Source: JBPEXY01 sp052031065
GTDB lineage: Bacteria; Pseudomonadota; Gammaproteobacteria; Immundisolibacterales; Immundisolibacteraceae
Assembly (NCBI GenBank): GCA_052031065.1
Contig: JBPEXY010000270.1
Coordinates: 1 to 6,158, forward strand
Direction of reading: 5' to 3'
Length of the DNA stretch: 6,158 nucleotides
Part shown: positions 6,047 through 6,158 of the stretch, piece by piece
Layout: each line of letters begins with the position of its first letter
Position numbering within the stretch: the first letter of the stretch is position 1
The notes under the pieces: generated by a model
Databases searched by the model: none
Seen by the model: the letters and a program-made list of their open reading frames with translations, nothing else
Told to the model about the DNA's origin: nothing
Made by a program: the position numbers and the translations under genes

Positions 6047-6051
6047 AGGGA
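6047..6051 (+). promoter_or_regulatory. Ribosome-binding site supporting the tolQ TTG start
   Basis: AGGGA at 6047-6051 lies six bases before TTG 6058-6060. The frame is closed upstream by TAA at 5992-5994, with no ATG or GTG between. The next in-frame ATG (6085) has GGGGAG directly abutting it, too close to work as a ribosome-binding site. Confidence 0.65.
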
Positions 6052-6057
6052 TTTCGA

Positions 6058-6158
6058 TTGCAAAGCGAATTATCCATTGGGGAGATGATTCTGGGTGCCA
6101 GTGGCTTTGTGCAGCTGATTATGCTGCTGTTGCTGTTGGCGTCGATAGCCAGTTGGGC
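6058..6158 (+). CDS. tolQ: TolQ, Tol-Pal inner-membrane motor subunit (5' end only)
   Basis: Thirty-three complete codons are visible before the window ends. The translation reads QSELSIGEMILGASGF after the start, then a hydrophobic stretch VQLIMLLLLLASIASW (about 18-33). This fits the first transmembrane helix of TolQ proteins (compare VKLIMLILIGFSIASW in E. coli), and the position just after ruvCAB is the usual gammaproteobacterial place for tolQ. TolQ with TolR forms the proton-driven motor that energises TolA to act on the outer-membrane Pal complex in cell division and envelope stability. The related ExbB and MotA families share a similar first helix, but context favours TolQ. The start is TTG at 6058, backed by a good ribosome-binding site; ATG 6085 is the alternative. 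The usual ybgC gene before it is absent here. Confidence 0.85.
   Translation, partial: MQSELSIGEMILGASGFVQLIMLLLLLASIASW

Larger units (their letters stand above)
5836..6057 (+). other. 222-nt non-coding gap between ruvB and tolQ
   Basis: No convincing gene lies here; the only ATG-led + strand frame I noted is 14 codons (from 5903) without a ribosome-binding site. In many gammaproteobacteria ybgC, an acyl-CoA thioesterase gene of about 135 codons, sits between ruvB and tolQ, but this gap is too short to hold it. The first part (5865-5895) carries a TTGACA box and two inverted repeats and is the likeliest site for a tol promoter. No intrinsic terminator for the ruv genes is seen. Confidence 0.7.

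Noticed and set aside
1..6158. An undescribed multi-gene system in the window
   Set aside because: Every substantial gene belongs to a known family in a familiar gene order, and no unexplained stretch is longer than 222 bases.

Overview
The window is a chromosomal housekeeping segment from a gammaproteobacterium. The evidence is the gene order aspS - yebC - ruvC - ruvA - ruvB - tolQ, all on the + strand, together with protein sequences that look gammaproteobacterial. The arrangement resembles Pseudomonas and related marine lineages more than E. coli: a FmdB-type zinc-ribbon gene precedes aspS, and there is no nudB between aspS and yebC. I cannot name the species from the sequence.

Layout. 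Positions 1-24 may be the last codons of an upstream gene that overlaps the next one by ATGA. A DsbA/GST-kappa fold protein of the 2-hydroxychromene-2-carboxylate isomerase family follows (21-623). After a 114-nt gap comes a small FmdB zinc-ribbon protein with a Ser/Gly/Ala-rich tail (738-1073). A 90-nt gap with inverted repeats and a possible -10 box leads to aspS (1164-2945, TTG start). Then come yebC (6-nt gap), ruvC (21-nt gap), ruvA (4-nt overlap) and ruvB (2-nt gap), a tightly packed and probably co-transcribed set. A 222-nt non-coding gap (5836-6057) holds a TTGACA box and two inverted repeats. The window ends in the first 33 codons of tolQ (TTG start at 6058).

How the genes work together. 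AspRS charges tRNA-Asp; two of its residues suggest it also charges tRNA-Asn. YebC/TACO1 proteins act on translation and, in some reports, on transcription. RuvA and RuvB form the branch-migration motor on Holliday junctions, and RuvC cuts them. TolQ is an inner-membrane motor subunit of the Tol-Pal envelope system.

I found no mobile element, CRISPR array, tRNA, rRNA, prophage or defence system, and no credible undescribed multi-gene system. The points most worth checking are the probable non-discriminating AspRS, the absence of ybgC between ruvB and tolQ, the palindromes around the putative tolQ promoter, and an apparent excess of long perfect inverted repeats, several of them clustered at the fmdB/aspS junction.
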